From: Chloroflexota bacterium | GTDB taxonomy: Bacteria > Chloroflexota > Anaerolineae > Aggregatilineales > Phototrophicaceae | Assembly (NCBI GenBank): GCA_011523735.1 | Contig: WTGB01000113.1 | Span: 1-34,155 of the forward strand | Direction of reading: 5' to 3' | DNA: 34,155 bases | Shown here: in pieces, positions 22,945 through 31,031 of the stretch | Numbering within the stretch: the stretch's first letter is position 1 | Layout of the letters: every line of letters starts with the position of its first letter | Translations under genes and position numbers: made by a program | Notes under the pieces: model-generated | The model's database searches: none | Told to the model about the DNA's origin: nothing | Seen by the model: the letters and a program-made list of their open reading frames with translations, nothing else

Positions 22945-24747
22945 ATGACCACAGTCCCCGCGCGCACTGACGTCCCTGTCGAAGCCACCTGGAATCACGA
23001 ATCGGTCTTCCCCTCCTTCGACGCCTGGCGGGAGGAGTATCAAGCCGCCACAGCAGCCGTGGGCGAAATCGCGCCTTTCAAAGGCACGCTGGCGCAAGGT
23101 CCCGAACGCCTCGCCGCATGGTTCGACCTGCATCAATCGATCGCCCGCCGCGTCTGGAAGCTCTATATGTACCCGGTGATGTGGCAAGCTTGCGATGGCG
23201 AGAACGAAGAAATCAAGGGCATGGTCGGGCAAGCGCAGGGGCTGGCGGGCAGTTTCATCGCGGGCGCCTCCTTCGCCGAGCCGGAGCTGCTGGAGATGGA
23301 CCCCGGCGATCTGCTGCAATGGACCCAGTCCGAGCCGATCATGCAACTGTATGAACACTATGTCGACAACCTGATGCGGACTAAAGAGCACATTTTATCG
23401 GGCGAGGTCGAGGCGGCGATCGGTCTGCTCAGCGACCCGCTGGGGCGCATCGAGAGCATCCGCAGCGCGCTGAATGATATGGATTTGACCTTCGAACCGG
23501 CAATCGATAGCGGGGGCGCGCCTCAACCTTTGGTGCAGAGCACGCGCGACAAACTGCTGGCGGATAGCGATCGCGAGCTGCGCAAGAGCGCCTGGCGCAA
23601 CTACGCCGATAGTTACTTGAAATTCAGCAACACGCTGGCCACAGCCTATCTGACGTCCGTCAAGACCAACGTGGTAATGGCGCGTTTGCGCGGCTACGAC
23701 AGCGTGCTGCAGGCCAAGCTTTCGCCGAACAACATCCCGGTCGAGGTATTTCACAATCTCATCGACACCTACCGCAAGCACATCCCCACCTGGCATCGCT
23801 ATTGGGATGTGCGGCGGCGGGCGCTGGGCTACGACAAGATCCATCCCTGGGATATCTGGGCGCCGTTGACTTCGGACGACCCCGCCCTTTCCTTCCCCGA
23901 AGCGGTGGACATGATCGCCGCTGGCATGGCGCCACTGGGCGAGGATTATGTGGCGACGATGCGGCGCGGCTGCCTGGAAGAGCGCTGGGTGGACTACGCG
24001 ATCAACGAGGGCAAGTCCGAGGGCGCTTTCTCCTACGGCACCTACGACAGCTACCCTTTCATCATGATGAGCTTTGATGGCAACTTGAGTTCGATGAGCA
24101 CGCTGGCGCATGAGCTGGGCCATTCGATGCACAGCCACTACACCCGCGCGCATCAGCCCTTTGTCTACAGCCACTATTCCATGTTCGCCGCCGAGGTCGC
24201 CTCGAACTTCAATCAGGCGATGGTGAGGGCGCATCTCTTTGCGCGCGAAGATGACCGCGATTTTCAACTCGCGTTGATACAGGAGGCGATGGACAATATT
24301 CACCGCTATTTCTTCATCATGCCGACGCTGGCGCGCTTCGAATTCGAGGTGCATACGCGCATGGAGAAGGACGAGCCACTCACACCGGAGACGCTCAATC
24401 AGATCATGTCCGATTTCTACGCCGAAGGCTATGGCGAGACCATGACCGATGACCCGCGGCGCACGGGCATCACCTGGGCGCAGTTCGGACATTTGTACGA
24501 AGCCTACTACACCTTCCAGTATGCGACCGGCATTTCAGCGGCGCATGCCCTGGCGAATGCGATTCTCGCTGACGATAGCGCGGAGGCGGTCGAGCGTTAT
24601 CTGGCTTTCTTGCGCGCCGGCGGCAGCCGTTACCCGATACCGGCGCTGATGGCGGCCGGCGTGGATATGTCGACGCCGCTGGCGGTGGAGGAGACGTTCA
24701 AGGTGCTGGGGGACCTGGTGGATCGGCTGGAGGGGTTGGTCGCATAA
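22945..24747 (+). CDS. pepF: Oligoendopeptidase F (M3 family metallopeptidase)
   Basis: A 600-residue cytoplasmic zinc peptidase of the M3B group, which cuts short oligopeptides. The zinc site is HELGH at residues 389-393 (context LAHELGHSMHSHY) with the third ligand Glu417 in MFAAEVASNFNQ. FSYGTYDSYPFIMMSF before it and FYAEGYGE after it match PepF/M3 proteins, and the N-terminal helical lobe is intact. The start at 22945 is chosen because GAGGA lies about 9 nt upstream; a frame reaching back to 22786 would read through the repeat and has no family match. It is the first gene of a unit with the HEPN-like gene (stop TAA directly abuts the next ATG). Confidence 0.92.
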   Translation: MTTVPARTDVPVEATWNHESVFPSFDAWREEYQAATAAVGEIAPFKGTLAQGPERLAAWFDLHQSIARRVWKLYMYPVMWQACDGENEEIKGMVGQAQGLAGSFIAGASFAEPELLEMDPGDLLQWTQSEPIMQLYEHYVDNLMRTKEHILSGEVEAAIGLLSDPLGRIESIRSALNDMDLTFEPAIDSGGAPQPLVQSTRDKLLADSDRELRKSAWRNYADSYLKFSNTLATAYLTSVKTNVVMARLRGYDSVLQAKLSPNNIPVEVFHNLIDTYRKHIPTWHRYWDVRRRALGYDKIHPWDIWAPLTSDDPALSFPEAVDMIAAGMAPLGEDYVATMRRGCLEERWVDYAINEGKSEGAFSYGTYDSYPFIMMSFDGNLSSMSTLAHELGHSMHSHYTRAHQPFVYSHYSMFAAEVASNFNQAMVRAHLFAREDDRDFQLALIQEAMDNIHRYFFIMPTLARFEFEVHTRMEKDEPLTPETLNQIMSDFYAEGYGETMTDDPRRTGITWAQFGHLYEAYYTFQYATGISAAHALANAILADDSAEAVERYLAFLRAGGSRYPIPALMAAGVDMSTPLAVEETFKVLGDLVDRLEGLVA

Positions 24748-25245
24748 ATGGATCCCGAAAGCAATCCTTGGCATATCGACCGAGTCGCCGCCACACGCAT
24801 GGCGGTATTTTCGGGCAATCTTCTAATTGACCAGGGAGATGACAGACATTACTGGGCGCTGACTCTCATTGCTTTCAATCTTTTCGAATTGGTCGGAAAT
24901 GGGGACAGCGCGCAGGAACGCTTCGTTGCTGGTTACGAAGAGATTGTTGGCCACCGACGCGACACGAGCTTGATACATGGCTGGCACGAGGGATGCGTAG
25001 CACGAGCAATTCGCAACCTATTTGTTCATGGGCTGCAAACCGAACAACGACAACGGAAGAACTACGCCCCCGGAGAGACCGCGCAGGTCCTCGGCGTCGC
25101 GTTGATAGCGGATTCTCAACTCCTGGATCCGCCGGAACTGTATCATGTGGAGCTGCTGGAGGGCGGGTCCTATGGAATCCGTTTTTCGCCGCCTGAGATA
25201 TGGTATTATGTACGGCAGTGGCACGAGCACAGGAGACCAGAATGA
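24748..25245 (+). CDS. HEPN-like protein, possible RNase or toxin
   Basis: A 165-residue soluble protein with no confident family. Its start abuts the pepF stop (TAA-ATG). A helical core (about 33-98) includes WALTLIAFNLFELVG and ends in ARAIRNLFVHGLQT, where Arg89-Asn90-x3-His94 fits the R-N-x3-H (Rx4-6H) signature of HEPN domains, many of which are RNases or toxins. A basic segment follows (QRQRKNYAPGE), and the C-terminal third looks beta-rich, ending in the aromatic FSPPEIWYYVRQW. The small gene that overlaps it by 4 bp might be a partner. The HEPN reading rests on one short motif and helix content, so it is tentative; a metabolic accessory to the adjacent glycosidase is an alternative. 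Confidence 0.6.
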   Translation: MDPESNPWHIDRVAATRMAVFSGNLLIDQGDDRHYWALTLIAFNLFELVGNGDSAQERFVAGYEEIVGHRRDTSLIHGWHEGCVARAIRNLFVHGLQTEQRQRKNYAPGETAQVLGVALIADSQLLDPPELYHVELLEGGSYGIRFSPPEIWYYVRQWHEHRRPE

Positions 25246-25511
25246 ACAGAAAACAGTTCGTTCTCTACGAGCCAGGCGGACGCGTCGCCCGAGGCTTCGC
25301 GTACGGCAAGTTGGTCGAAGTCCGCTATGTTGATGTCGTTCGGACCGGCATAAAGTCCCCTGATAGAGACGAATTCATAAAGCTGGTTGAGCAAGCGCAG
25401 CTAACAGAAGAAGAACTACGCGAGTGCCGCATCGGTTATGTCGATGACAAGGGAGTCGGCGAATATAGTAGCTGGCAAGAGTTTCTGGACATGACAACAG
25501 AATCCAGCTAA
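25242..25511 (+). CDS. Small protein, possible partner of the HEPN-like gene
   Basis: An 89-residue acidic protein from ATG 25242, overlapping the previous stop by ATGA and preceded by AGGAG. It opens with a beta-like MNRKQFVLYEPGGRVARGFAYGKLVEVRYVD, then a charged helix (DRDEFIKLVEQAQLTEEELRECR) and SSWQEFLDM. I do not recognise it. The tight overlap and small size suit an antitoxin or accessory subunit of the gene before it. The ORF could be extended upstream in frame to 25200 but no site supports that. The GH4 gene starts 30 nt later. Confidence 0.55.
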   Translation: MNRKQFVLYEPGGRVARGFAYGKLVEVRYVDVVRTGIKSPDRDEFIKLVEQAQLTEEELRECRIGYVDDKGVGEYSSWQEFLDMTTESS

Positions 25512-25541
25512 ATCACTTACCTCAAGAATGGAAAACAACCC

Positions 25542-26858
25542 ATGCCCAAAATCACATTTATCGGCGCCGGCAGCTTCGGCTTCACACGCAAGCTCGTCAA
25601 GGACATCTTGACCTTCCCCCGGCTCGAAGGCGCTGAGATCGCGCTGATGGACATCGACGCCGAGCGCCTCGATTTCGCCAAACGCGCGGTCAGCCGCATC
25701 GTCGAAGCCGGCAGCTACCCGGCCACCGTCAGCGCTACCATGGACCGCGTCGAAGCATTGCGCGGCGCTGATTACGTGGTCGTGACCATCCTGGTCGGCT
25801 CGACCGATGTCTGGCGGCACGATATCGAGATCCCGATGAAATACGGCGTCGACATGAATGTGGGCGATACGCGCGGCGTCTCCGGCATCTTCCGCTCACT
25901 GCGCACTATCCCGGTGCTGGTCGATATCGCGCGGGATATGGAGCGCTATTGCCCCAAGGCGCTGATGCTGAACTACACCAACCCGATGGCGATGCTCTGC
26001 CGCGCCCTGGATATCGAAACCGACATCAATGTCACCGGCTTGTGCCACAGCGTGCAAGGCACATCCAAGATGCTGGCCAACTGGATCGGCGCGCCCTATG
26101 ACGAGATCAATTACACCTGCGCCGGCATCAACCACACCGCCTGGTTCATCGAATACACCTGGAAGGGCGAGGATGCCTACCCGCTGATCCACCGCGCCAT
26201 CAGCGACAACGCGGATATCTACAACGCCGAGCAAGTACGCAACGAAATGTTCCTGGCGCTGGATTATTATGTGACCGAATCCAGCGGGCATAACTCGGAG
26301 TACAATTGGTGGTTCCGCAAGCGCCCCGACCTGATCGAGAAGTACGCCACGCACGGCACCAACTGGAACCCGGGCGAGCACGCCTACATCCTCAAGGAAT
26401 ACCGCCGGCGCGAAGACGACTGGCGCGATGATATACACGCCTGGTTCGAGCAGGAGGAGATAGACCTGGAGCGCGGGCATGAATACGCCGCCTATATCAT
26501 CAACGCGATGGAAGGGGGGACGCCCTTCAAGTTCAACGGCAATGTGCCCAACAAGGGCTTGGTCGACAACCTGCCGGCGAAAGCCTGCGTCGAGGTGCCG
26601 GTTTGGGCATCGCGCGATGGTTTGGAAGCGGCCGCCGTCGGTCCCCTGCCGCAATCGGTGGCGCCGCTGACCAACCTCTACTCCCAGATCGAGGAGATGG
26701 CGGTGGAAGGCATCCTCAAGGGCGACAAGCGGCTAATCTACCAGGCGGTGGCTTACTCGCCCCTTTCGGCAGCGGTCTGCTCGCTGCGGGAAATTCAGTC
26801 GATGGTGGATGAGCTGTTCGCGGTGAATGAGGCTTACTTGAATCCGGCATACGCATAA
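25542..26858 (+). CDS. Glycoside hydrolase family 4, alpha-galactosidase/glucosidase-like
   Basis: A 438-residue NAD- and Mn-dependent glycosidase. GH4 enzymes cleave alpha- or beta-glycosides by redox-assisted elimination and need a Cys/His-bound metal. Rossmann motif: [20 protein letters not shown] at about 4-23. NYTNPM (about 144-149) and GLCHSVQGT with Cys168 and His169 are the metal site, and [10 protein letters not shown] with His198 follows. The loop [15 protein letters not shown] (about 107-121) is typical of alpha-galactosidase-like members. Substrate class (MelA-like galactoside, glucoside or other) is not settled by sequence alone. Its 3' end is echoed by a decayed fragment at 28028-28084. 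It follows the small-gene pair by 30 nt and leads into the paralogous membrane genes. Confidence 0.9.
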   Translation: MPKITFIGAGSFGFTRKLVKDILTFPRLEGAEIALMDIDAERLDFAKRAVSRIVEAGSYPATVSATMDRVEALRGADYVVVTILVGSTDVWRHDIEIPMKYGVDMNVGDTRGVSGIFRSLRTIPVLVDIARDMERYCPKALMLNYTNPMAMLCRALDIETDINVTGLCHSVQGTSKMLANWIGAPYDEINYTCAGINHTAWFIEYTWKGEDAYPLIHRAISDNADIYNAEQVRNEMFLALDYYVTESSGHNSEYNWWFRKRPDLIEKYATHGTNWNPGEHAYILKEYRRREDDWRDDIHAWFEQEEIDLERGHEYAAYIINAMEGGTPFKFNGNVPNKGLVDNLPAKACVEVPVWASRDGLEAAAVGPLPQSVAPLTNLYSQIEEMAVEGILKGDKRLIYQAVAYSPLSAAVCSLREIQSMVDELFAVNEAYLNPAYA

Positions 26859-26871
26859 TGGCTGACCAATC

Positions 26872-27372
26872 TTGACATCGTATTTGGCACGGATACAAAC
26901 TCGCTGGCGCCAAGCCAAAGCAGCGACGCGTTTGATTTGTCGAGCGCTTCTTTACGGCATCGCGTCAGCCACATTTGCTGGCTTCGTTATCGGCCTTGCC
27001 TTTTCAATTGGAACAAGGCATTTGGCACACTGGCTCATTCATTTTATGTCAATCGGCCTGACCTATGGCTTGGTCGCGGCGCCTGTCTTTGCCCTCGTCA
27101 TGACCCTGCTTGCCAGATGGCTTTACCGCGAAAACAGAGACGCATTCCGCTTCAAGTTGGCGATGGGAGTTTTCACCTTAATCGGAGTTGGCGTTTCCGC
27201 GCCGTATTTGGCTGTAATATTGGCGCTGCGCGAACTGTTTAGCGGCGGCATAACGCTAGATATGAGTGCCATATTCCTCATGTGGCTCTTCGGCGTTTAC
27301 TTGAGTCAAGTCTTGGCCAAGAAATACATCGCGGAAGTTTCACCGAGAAAGCGGAAACAGAAACCAGCATAA
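26872..27372 (+). CDS. Paralogous membrane protein 1 of 5
   Basis: A 166-residue, about four-helix membrane protein of an unrecognised family. Hydrophobic segments: about 22-46, 54-84, 93-121 and 134-152. The C-terminal motif FGVYLSQVLAKKYIAEVSPRKRKQKPA-like ending has a basic tail. It is closest to the next gene, with which it shares YLSQ, a KY/RE motif and SPRKRK. The start is uncertain: TTG at 26872 is the longest frame and other TTG codons follow (for example 26884), with no strong ribosome site; the first helix starts well after either. It is 13 nt after the GH4 stop, so it is likely cotranscribed. Confidence 0.65.
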   Translation: MTSYLARIQTRWRQAKAATRLICRALLYGIASATFAGFVIGLAFSIGTRHLAHWLIHFMSIGLTYGLVAAPVFALVMTLLARWLYRENRDAFRFKLAMGVFTLIGVGVSAPYLAVILALRELFSGGITLDMSAIFLMWLFGVYLSQVLAKKYIAEVSPRKRKQKPA

Positions 27373-27480
27373 GATGGCGCCATGTCCGCCGCGGGAGAAT
27401 CAGCAAAATTTGCTGAGTCATTCGCGGTCGCCCCCGTGTAATTAGAGCGAGCGTTGCGTACAAGCGTGAAGGCAGGCTAT

Positions 27481-28017
27481 ATGATTGAAGGGATGCGCCA
27501 AATCAAATTCGACCAGACGCAGCCGTGGATCAATGTGTGCATGCGAATGGTTATGTGCGGCACGGCGGTGAGCACCCTAGGCGGTTTGGCGTTTGGCATG
27601 GCGTTTCTGTTTGGGCTGCCTGCCGCGTCGAGCATGACACTCAAAATCGTATTGAGCGGGATTTTCACAGGATGTGTCTTTGGCGGAGCCTTTGGTCTCA
27701 TTTACGGAATCCTGGCATCGCCGATCATTGGCCTCGCCATGACAGTGACCGCCGCTCTTTTCTTCCGATGCGGGCGCAAGCCGCGCCTGCTCAAATTAAC
27801 GTTCGGCGCCTTGACCGCCGTTACGATTTATCTGGTATCGCCTTTTGATATCGTGAGAGTAGCTTTCGCGCAGATTCTGGAAGGAAGCTCAGCCAATCCA
27901 CTGGCTGATTGGTCCGTCCTGGCAATATACGCCCTCGCCATCTATTTGAGTCAAATCGTCGCACGCAAGTATCTGCGCGAGATTTCGCCCAGGAAGCGGA
28001 AAGAGAAGCCAGCGTAA
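27481..28017 (+). CDS. Paralogous membrane protein 2 of 5
   Basis: A 178-residue, four- to five-helix membrane protein. The start at 27481 is chosen because AAGGCAGG sits upstream; a longer frame reaches 27454. Its C-terminus YLSQIVARKYLREISPRKRKEKPA is nearly the same as that of gene 1. Hydrophobic, Gly- and Ala-rich central helices (LGGLAFGMAFLFG, CVFGGAFGLIYGILASP) suggest close helix packing. The basic tail is predicted cytoplasmic. Function is unknown. The upstream gap 27373-27480 may hold a worn fragment of the GH4 3' end. Confidence 0.65.
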   Translation: MIEGMRQIKFDQTQPWINVCMRMVMCGTAVSTLGGLAFGMAFLFGLPAASSMTLKIVLSGIFTGCVFGGAFGLIYGILASPIIGLAMTVTAALFFRCGRKPRLLKLTFGALTAVTIYLVSPFDIVRVAFAQILEGSSANPLADWSVLAIYALAIYLSQIVARKYLREISPRKRKEKPA

Positions 28018-28027
28018 GACGGGTCAA

Positions 28028-28084
28028 CTGCGCGAGATTCAGTCGATGTTGGACGAGGCCTACCTGTAACCGATGTTTGCCTGA
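28028..28084 (+). pseudogene. Remnant of the GH4 gene 3' end
   Basis: Read in frame, this gives LREIQSMLDEAYL, a stop, then PMFA and a second stop. The intact GH4 ends [24 protein letters not shown] (26784-26858). The first 30 nt differ at only 4 positions, followed by an 18-nt in-frame gap (six codons after DE), then the AYL..P..A end. It lies between membrane-protein genes 2 and 3, so a second GH4 gene, or its end, once stood here and was lost. Too short and frame-stopped to be expressed. Confidence 0.75.
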
Positions 28085-28106
28085 GCGCTGGATATGCGGG
28101 TACAAT
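28077..28106 (+). promoter_or_regulatory. Promoter before membrane-protein gene 3
   Basis: TTGCCT (28077-28082) and TACAAT (28101-28106) are 18 bp apart; the start codon at 28133 lies 26 nt downstream of the -10. The -35 element falls within the decayed GH4 tail, so the promoter may have been formed by that decay. Prediction only. Confidence 0.4.
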
Positions 28107-28132
28107 CGAGGCGAAGAGAAAGGCGAATCAGC

Positions 28133-28600
28133 ATGTGGCGATTAATTCCATTGCTCAAGATGACCCTGCGCATGTTTATCTTCAGCGCGGCGATTTTCAC
28201 CATCTCGCACGGACTGATATATTATGTCTTCTTGGATGCTGGACAAACCTTGACCGACTTCTTTGCCTTGGCGCTGCACATAGCGAGATGGAGCGTGCTG
28301 CCGGCGCTTGTGCTGGCGCTTCCTCTGCCGATCATCACCGCGCTTTTCTTCCGCGAGATTCGCCGCCCGGCTTTTTATCGCTACACGATGCTGACGGTCG
28401 CGCTCATCGCGACTATCGCCGTCTGGAGTCAAGACTTTGTCACGCTGGGGCAATTGATCAAGTACGGCGACAGTTTCACCGGCTATGCCGCGGCCATTAT
28501 CGCCGCCAACGCCTTGGCAATCTACATAAGCTATCTCGTCGCCGGTAGGTACTTGCGTGAAGCAGCGGAGCAAGCGCGAAAGCGGAGCAAAGTCAGTTAG
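28133..28600 (+). CDS. Paralogous membrane protein 3 of 5
   Basis: A 155-residue membrane protein, about four helices (about 10-32, 40-70, 84-98, 115-140). Start at ATG 28133 after AGAAAGGCG, shortly after the GH4 remnant. The end YISYLVAGRYLREAAEQARKRSKVS links the two pairs in this array: YLREx and the basic tail resemble gene 2, and AGRYxREAAEQ resembles gene 5. No enzyme motif. It fits a family in which the C-terminal helix and tail are best conserved. Confidence 0.7.
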   Translation: MWRLIPLLKMTLRMFIFSAAIFTISHGLIYYVFLDAGQTLTDFFALALHIARWSVLPALVLALPLPIITALFFREIRRPAFYRYTMLTVALIATIAVWSQDFVTLGQLIKYGDSFTGYAAAIIAANALAIYISYLVAGRYLREAAEQARKRSKVS

Positions 28601-28700
28601 GCACAAGCATCAAGTATTATTTCCATATCGTTGACTCATTGACCAATTTGATCTCAAATTGAGCATGAGCCTAGAAGGCAATGGTAAGAGGACGTGATTT

Positions 28701-29255
28701 ATGCGGCGAGCGATTCCCCTGGCAAAGATCGTCCTGTGGATGACCGTTGTAAGCACGATATTGAGCGTGTTGCTGGGTTTGCTGTGGGTATACGTCGTTG
28801 AGTCTGAGAAACCTAAGCCGACCCATACTGTTTTAATTCTGCGTTTCCTCGATAAGGAGGGCACCCATGGCCTGCTGTCTGGCGCTTTGACCGGCTTGGC
28901 GATGGCGCTGTACGCCGGCGTGGACCGTTGGACGATTCGCAAGTTGGCGCACTTCCGATTGGCGCTCCTCATAGTCGCTGCAATTGGTTCAGTTCTGTAT
29001 GTGGGGGGCAGTTTTCATATCACTTATTTGAGGGGGTATGGAATGTCGCTGTTTGGACTGATTGCGAGGGTGGCAAACAATCCAGCGACGATTACGGAGC
29101 CAATGACTGCCCTGACGCTTTTTGGCACCATTGCCAAGTATGTGACAATCGGCTTCACGAGCCTGTACGTAGCGGGCAATTACTGGCGCGAAGCCTTGCA
29201 GCAGTTCCTGAAGCAAAAGGCCGAACCGCCAATAGACGTTCGCGCGCCTAGCTGA
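28701..29255 (+). CDS. Paralogous membrane protein 4 of 5
   Basis: A 184-residue membrane protein: N-terminal helix with LAKIVLWMTVVSTILSVLLG (about 7-26), an acidic loop (VESEKPKPT), and a central segment GLAMALYAGVDRWTIRKLAH from residue 65, then LYVGGSF and a C-terminal helix ending AGNYWREALQQF. ATG 28701 follows AGAGGA. The core block 65-95 is identical in gene 5. Hydrophobic regions suggest three to four spans. Function unknown. Confidence 0.7.
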   Translation: MRRAIPLAKIVLWMTVVSTILSVLLGLLWVYVVESEKPKPTHTVLILRFLDKEGTHGLLSGALTGLAMALYAGVDRWTIRKLAHFRLALLIVAAIGSVLYVGGSFHITYLRGYGMSLFGLIARVANNPATITEPMTALTLFGTIAKYVTIGFTSLYVAGNYWREALQQFLKQKAEPPIDVRAPS

Positions 29256-29284
29256 AAATCGGGCGAACAGAAAGGCAAAGCATA

Positions 29285-29833
29285 ATGTGGCGAGCGATTT
29301 CCCTGGCAAAGATGGTCCTGTTGATGATCATTGTATGTACGATTTTGAGCGTGCTGCTGACTTTGCTGATGGTACTTGTGATCGAGTCTGAGAAAACTGA
29401 GCCGACTCCGACTATATTCATTGAGCAATTCCTTGAGAGAGAGATCAGCCATGGCGTTCTGACCGGCGTTCTGACTGGCTTGGCGATGGCGCTGTACGCC
29501 GGCGTCGACCGTTGGACTATTCGCAAGCTGGCGCACTTCCGGCTTGCCCTCCTCATAGTCGCTGCAATTGTGTCATTTCTGTATGTGGGAGGAAGTTTCC
29601 ATATCAATTCTGTGGCGCCGTATGGAATTTCGCTATTTGCACTGATTAGGATGGTGGCAAGCTATCCGGTAATGCTTACGGAGCCAATGGACCTGCTGGT
29701 GCTATTCGGCACCATTGCCAAGTACGCGGCAATCGGCTTGATGGTTCTGTACTTAGCCGGCAGATACTGGCGCGAAGCTGCGGAACAATCCTTGAAGTCG
29801 ACCGGACAGCAAGCCGAAGAATCTATAAACTGA
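29285..29833 (+). CDS. Paralogous membrane protein 5 of 5
   Basis: A 182-residue protein, the closest relative of gene 4: same layout, core block 65-95 identical, LYVGGSFHI and TEPM..L..LFGTIAKY shared, ending AGRYWREAAEQSL. ATG 29285 follows AAAGGCAAAGC, 29 nt after gene 4 stops, so the two are cotranscribed. N-terminal and loop regions have diverged more than the core. It ends 13 bp from the convergent C39 peptidase gene. Function unknown. Confidence 0.7.
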   Translation: MWRAISLAKMVLLMIIVCTILSVLLTLLMVLVIESEKTEPTPTIFIEQFLEREISHGVLTGVLTGLAMALYAGVDRWTIRKLAHFRLALLIVAAIVSFLYVGGSFHINSVAPYGISLFALIRMVASYPVMLTEPMDLLVLFGTIAKYAAIGLMVLYLAGRYWREAAEQSLKSTGQQAEESIN

Positions 29834-29846
29834 CAAGAGAATCCAC

Positions 29847-30887
29847 TCAGCCGCTCTGCGCCGCGCGCAGACGGTCGCGGGCTTCGCGCGCTGGGCTGAA
29901 GTTGGGATTGAAAGTCAGCGCGGCGATGTAGTTTTGCAGCGCTTTCTGCGTCTCGCCCCGTCCCTCGCGCGCCTTGCCCAGGTAGTAATAGGTCTCTTCG
30001 ACATATTGACCGCCGCCATCGTTCTGGTTCTGCCGCGCGATGCGGATCATGTCATCGTAGCGCTCGGTGTGGTAGTAAGCTTCGAAGGGACCGAACTGGT
30101 ACCAGAACATGCGCCAGGGCAAACCGAGCGAGATCGCCTTGTCATAAGCCTGCGCCGCCGCATCGTACATGCCCAGGCTGACAAAACTGCTGCCCATATT
30201 AAACCAAGCGTGGGCGTCTTCCTGGTCGGCGATCGCTTCCGCCCGCGCCATCTCCAGCGCCTTGATGTGATTCTGCCATACATCGGCGTCGTCGCCCAGC
30301 AGCGCCATCAACTCCTCTTCGCGGTTGACCGGGTAAAGCACGATGTACGTGTAGTTGAAATGCTGCCAGTAATGCGCGATGTCATCGTAACTGTAGCGGG
30401 TATTGGGTCCCTTGAAGCTGTCCATGGTGCTGAACTCGCCCAGAGACTCATCCCAGCCCTTCAAAAGCAAATAGTGTCCCATCCAATCATAGCCTGATGG
30501 CTCGTAGCCAAATTCGATGACGACCGGGAATCCGTTGGCCATCAAGGTCTGGATTTGTTCCAGCGTCCCGCCAGACCGCACAATAGCGTAGACCGGGATC
30601 TCCGGGATCTGCGTATTGACGTACTCCGCCATCTGCCAGGGACTGACGTTTTTGTCTTCATAATTCGGCTTCAGCCATTCGGCGGCGCGATACTGATCGT
30701 CTGCATAGCCGAAGTGAACCAGCGCGTTTGTCAGCGTCGCCGGAGCGCAATTGTTCCAGCCTTGATACTCTGACCCGAGCGTGTCCATGCGGAAGACGCC
30801 CGGCAGGTCGAAGCTGTTTTCATTCGTTTGCGCCCGCAGCGGAATGCCGAGCATCAGGATACATATCAGTAGTAACAGTGATTTCAT
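29847..30887 (-). CDS. Secreted C39-type cysteine peptidase with C-terminal TPR region
   Basis: A 346-residue exported protein: signal peptide MKSLLLLICILMLGIPLRA (1-19), then a papain-like C39 domain to about 195 and a TPR-like helical region from about 205 to 340. The catalytic set is Cys47 in GWNNCAPATLTNAL, His138 in MGHYLLLKGWD and Asp156 in TMDSFKGP. This resembles C39-like secreted peptidases rather than the bacteriocin ABC transporters, since no transporter domain follows. The TPR helices contain AWFNMGSSFVSLGMYDAAAQAYDKAI and YYYLGKAREGRGETQKALQNY. ATG 30887. Substrate unknown. Convergent with the membrane gene array. Confidence 0.85.
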   Translation of the reverse strand: MKSLLLLICILMLGIPLRAQTNENSFDLPGVFRMDTLGSEYQGWNNCAPATLTNALVHFGYADDQYRAAEWLKPNYEDKNVSPWQMAEYVNTQIPEIPVYAIVRSGGTLEQIQTLMANGFPVVIEFGYEPSGYDWMGHYLLLKGWDESLGEFSTMDSFKGPNTRYSYDDIAHYWQHFNYTYIVLYPVNREEELMALLGDDADVWQNHIKALEMARAEAIADQEDAHAWFNMGSSFVSLGMYDAAAQAYDKAISLGLPWRMFWYQFGPFEAYYHTERYDDMIRIARQNQNDGGGQYVEETYYYLGKAREGRGETQKALQNYIAALTFNPNFSPAREARDRLRAAQSG

Positions 30888-31031
30888 GCGGGGCGCTCCG
30901 CTGGCAAACCTGAATCAGCCCCATTATACACGGATTGAGCGCGCTGAATCAGACGGTTTGCTTACGATGCGAGGTGAGACGGGCGACAGGATATGTCACG
31001 CCCACAACGTCACATAGCATTTGGATTTAGG

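Noticed and set aside
23395..24492. 365-residue open frame on the minus strand
   Set aside because: Opposite pepF, whose HELGH motif and frame are certain; composition is that of an antisense reading.
30981..31003. GGGCGACA...TGTCACGCCC hairpin near the sulfatase stop
   Set aside because: It has a 2-nt bulge and lacks CTAC, so it is not a clear copy of the repeat, and no T-run supports a terminator. Could be a worn copy.
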